DNA of 5,512 nt from Bacteriovoracaceae bacterium UBA2394 (GTDB lineage: Bacteria > Bdellovibrionota > UBA2394): assembly GCA_002343335.1 (NCBI GenBank), contig DDSI01000094.1, positions 1 through 5,512 on the forward strand, given 5' to 3'. Positions 4,090-5,512 of the stretch are shown here, piece by piece; the first letter of the stretch is position 1; each line of letters starts with the position of its first letter. The translations under genes and the position numbers were made by a program. The notes beneath the pieces are model-generated. The model did no database searches. It was not told the DNA's origin and saw only the letters and a program-made list of their open reading frames with translations.

Positions 4090-5512
4090 TTAGGTTCCAG
4101 ATTTTCTAAATTCCCTGAATTTTCCCGCAATTTCATCGGCAGCTCGATTTGCCGATTCAATCGCTCCGTTCATAAATCCCTGGGAGTTTTCACTCACATG
4201 CTCACCTATAAATTGAAGTCGGCCTGAGAGTTCTGTCTTTCCAAGGTCATCGAAGATGGTTGTAAGTTGTCCGACTTTTGCACAGGAATATGACCCCTGA
4301 CTGAGGAGATGCTCTGGCCACGGCCAACTGATTTTTTCCCCGGTATGTGCGGCTGCCGTCGCTGAGCTAAATTCCGAGAGATCCTTTAGCGCTTGGTCGA
4401 GGAGGAATTTTTTTCCGCTGATTCCGTTCGAACCCCCCAGAAAGTTGGTCATGATGCCGGCCTCGCCGGGTTGACCGCGACTTGTCTCCCAAAACTGTTG
4501 CGATCTCGCGCTCGTGACAAAATTTCCGGCCATTTTGTCGCGCGTTCTCCAAGGCCTGTCTTTAAAACCCAGCATCCACTTTCGGTTCGTGCCGTAGCCT
4601 AGCGATTGAATCGCCCGTTTTTTGATCGGCGAAAGGGATAGCGCTTGAACACCCTCCACTTTTCGAAGAACTGAATAAGGAAGTGCTAGAACGACCTGAG
4701 AATAAGACCCTGTGTGCGTACTTCCATGCGATCGCGCAAAATCAAGTGTCAGCTCCCCACCGGATTTTTGTTGAATGCGAGTGAGTGCGTGGCCGAGGTG
4801 AATGGATACTCCGTGGCGCTCCAAAACTTCTGCAAGTTTACCGGTGAGGCGGGAATTTCCTCCGCGAATGCGCCAAGACTCGTCGCTATCACCGAAGGGA
4901 TGAAATTCATCTACATATTTAGGGTTGTAGCAGGTGAGAAGATTAAGGGCGGACTGCTGAACGGCATCGAGTCCAAATTCATTGACATAGGCCACTTCAA
5001 AAAGTTCGCGTAACCAAGCGTCGACGCCTTTCAATCGGCTCAAATAGTCTTTCAAGCTCGTTCGATCCAAACGAAAAGCTTTCTCAGTCCACTCTTCATC
5101 GCCCGGAGTTACAAGATCTGCCTGATCTTCTTCCATGTAAGCTAAGAATGATGGAAGCGCATTGAGGATGTCTTTCTCTCGATAAAGTTGTCCATGATAA
5201 GCAAAGACGAAATTCTCCAGACCTTTGTCGTCGTCGATGATGGAAACGACATCCATTTCCAGTTCCTCAGCGAGTTGGCGTAAGTCTCGATGTGAAGTGT
5301 CCACGAACTCCGCACCAAGTTCCACGAATTGGCCAGCTGCGTTAAAATTCCAGGACGTGTGAATTCTTCCTCCGAGTCGAGTGGAGTCCGCTTCAAAAAT
5401 CTCGGAGGCAATCCCTCGCTGACGGAGACGATAGGCAAGAGTAAGTCCGGCAACTCCTCCTCCGATGATTGCAATGGGATCTCTTGATTGAAGAGGCGGG
5501 GCTGCGTGAAGT
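4090..5512 (-). CDS. Flavin amine oxidase family FAD-dependent oxidoreductase (5' end cut off by window edge)
   Basis: The frame stays open to the right edge and gives 473 visible residues of a monoamine/polyamine-oxidase-fold flavoenzyme (Pfam amino-oxidase). Counting from the first full codon at 5511, the FAD Rossmann motif IAIIGGGVAG lies at 13-22, the ribose-binding E40 in EIFEAD at 37-42, the second FAD motif RLGGRIHT at 45-52, and ELGAEFVD at 64-71. Near 308-314 is GTNRKWM, whose K311 fits the lysine that holds a water near flavin N5. QGSYSCAKVGQLT is at 405-417, and the C-terminal FAD-binding segment FIGEHVSENSQGFMNGAIESANRAADEI is at 434-461. The GTG at 5325 is not the start, because both N-terminal FAD motifs lie upstream of it in the same frame and no ATG, GTG or TTG precedes them in the window. 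The 12 residues before the first strand suggest an N-terminal extension, perhaps an export signal. Substrate unknown; related folds include protoporphyrinogen oxidases and carotenoid desaturases. The unknown secreted protein gene follows on the same strand. Confidence 0.92.
   Translation of the reverse strand, partial: LHAAPPLQSRDPIAIIGGGVAGLTLAYRLRQRGIASEIFEADSTRLGGRIHTSWNFNAAGQFVELGAEFVDTSHRDLRQLAEELEMDVVSIIDDDKGLENFVFAYHGQLYREKDILNALPSFLAYMEEDQADLVTPGDEEWTEKAFRLDRTSLKDYLSRLKGVDAWLRELFEVAYVNEFGLDAVQQSALNLLTCYNPKYVDEFHPFGDSDESWRIRGGNSRLTGKLAEVLERHGVSIHLGHALTRIQQKSGGELTLDFARSHGSTHTGSYSQVVLALPYSVLRKVEGVQALSLSPIKKRAIQSLGYGTNRKWMLGFKDRPWRTRDKMAGNFVTSARSQQFWETSRGQPGEAGIMTNFLGGSNGISGKKFLLDQALKDLSEFSSATAAAHTGEKISWPWPEHLLSQGSYSCAKVGQLTTIFDDLGKTELSGRLQFIGEHVSENSQGFMNGAIESANRAADEIAGKFREFRKSGT

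Noticed and set aside
4046..4090. GGTCCTT twice, 38 bases apart, in and beside the gap before the unknown secreted protein gene
   Set aside because: Seven-base repeats at this distance occur by chance; one copy overlaps the amine oxidase stop and the other the ribosome-binding region.
5142..5474. Minus-strand frame of 110 codons overlapping the amine oxidase
   Set aside because: It is a shifted frame over the FAD-binding region, whose true frame carries GGGVAG and LGGR; the shifted product has no recognisable family.
1..5512. CRISPR array, tRNA, insertion sequence or phage-like region
   Set aside because: No regularly spaced repeats, cloverleaf-like sequence, transposase motifs or terminal inverted repeats were seen on either strand; the window is filled with ordinary genes.

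Overview
The window is 5.5 kb of densely packed bacterial chromosome with a base composition near half GC. It holds seven protein genes and no RNA gene, mobile element or CRISPR array that I can see. Two products begin with Sec-type signal peptides, pyrimidine synthesis uses a quinone-linked class 2 PyrD, and there is a standalone HD-GYP protein. This suits a Gram-negative proteobacterium. The look of the HD-GYP N-terminal region and of the small secreted proteins makes me think of Bdellovibrionota/Oligoflexia or another former deltaproteobacterial group, but that placement is inference and nothing here proves it.

Layout. From 2264 down to the left edge, four genes lie on the minus strand and read leftward: a single-domain rhodanese (2264-1938), a secreted protein with two GLG1-type cysteine repeats (1922-1449), an HD-GYP signalling protein (1335-361), and the N-terminal half of an F420-dependent-NADP-reductase-like oxidoreductase (332 to beyond 1). 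The gaps are 15, 113 and 28 bases. The first pair and the last pair look co-transcribed, and the 113-base gap may carry a separate promoter for the HD-GYP gene. pyrD runs on the plus strand (2323-3321), divergent from the rhodanese gene across only 58 bases. It ends 15 bases before the stop of a minus-strand gene for an unrecognised secreted protein (4038-3337). That gene lies 51 bases downstream of a flavin amine oxidase (4090 to beyond 5512) and may share its transcript.

How the genes fit together. Only pyrD has a firm pathway role, the fourth step of UMP synthesis. The others are a c-di-GMP-type signalling protein, a sulfurtransferase, two envelope or periplasmic proteins and two redox enzymes of unknown substrate. 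I see no convincing multi-gene system. The points most worth checking are the exactly spaced GLG1 cysteine repeats, the odd translation start and altered active-site positions of the HD-GYP protein, the shared -10 box of the divergent promoter region, and the orphan secreted protein. No stretch longer than 300 bases lacks a gene.
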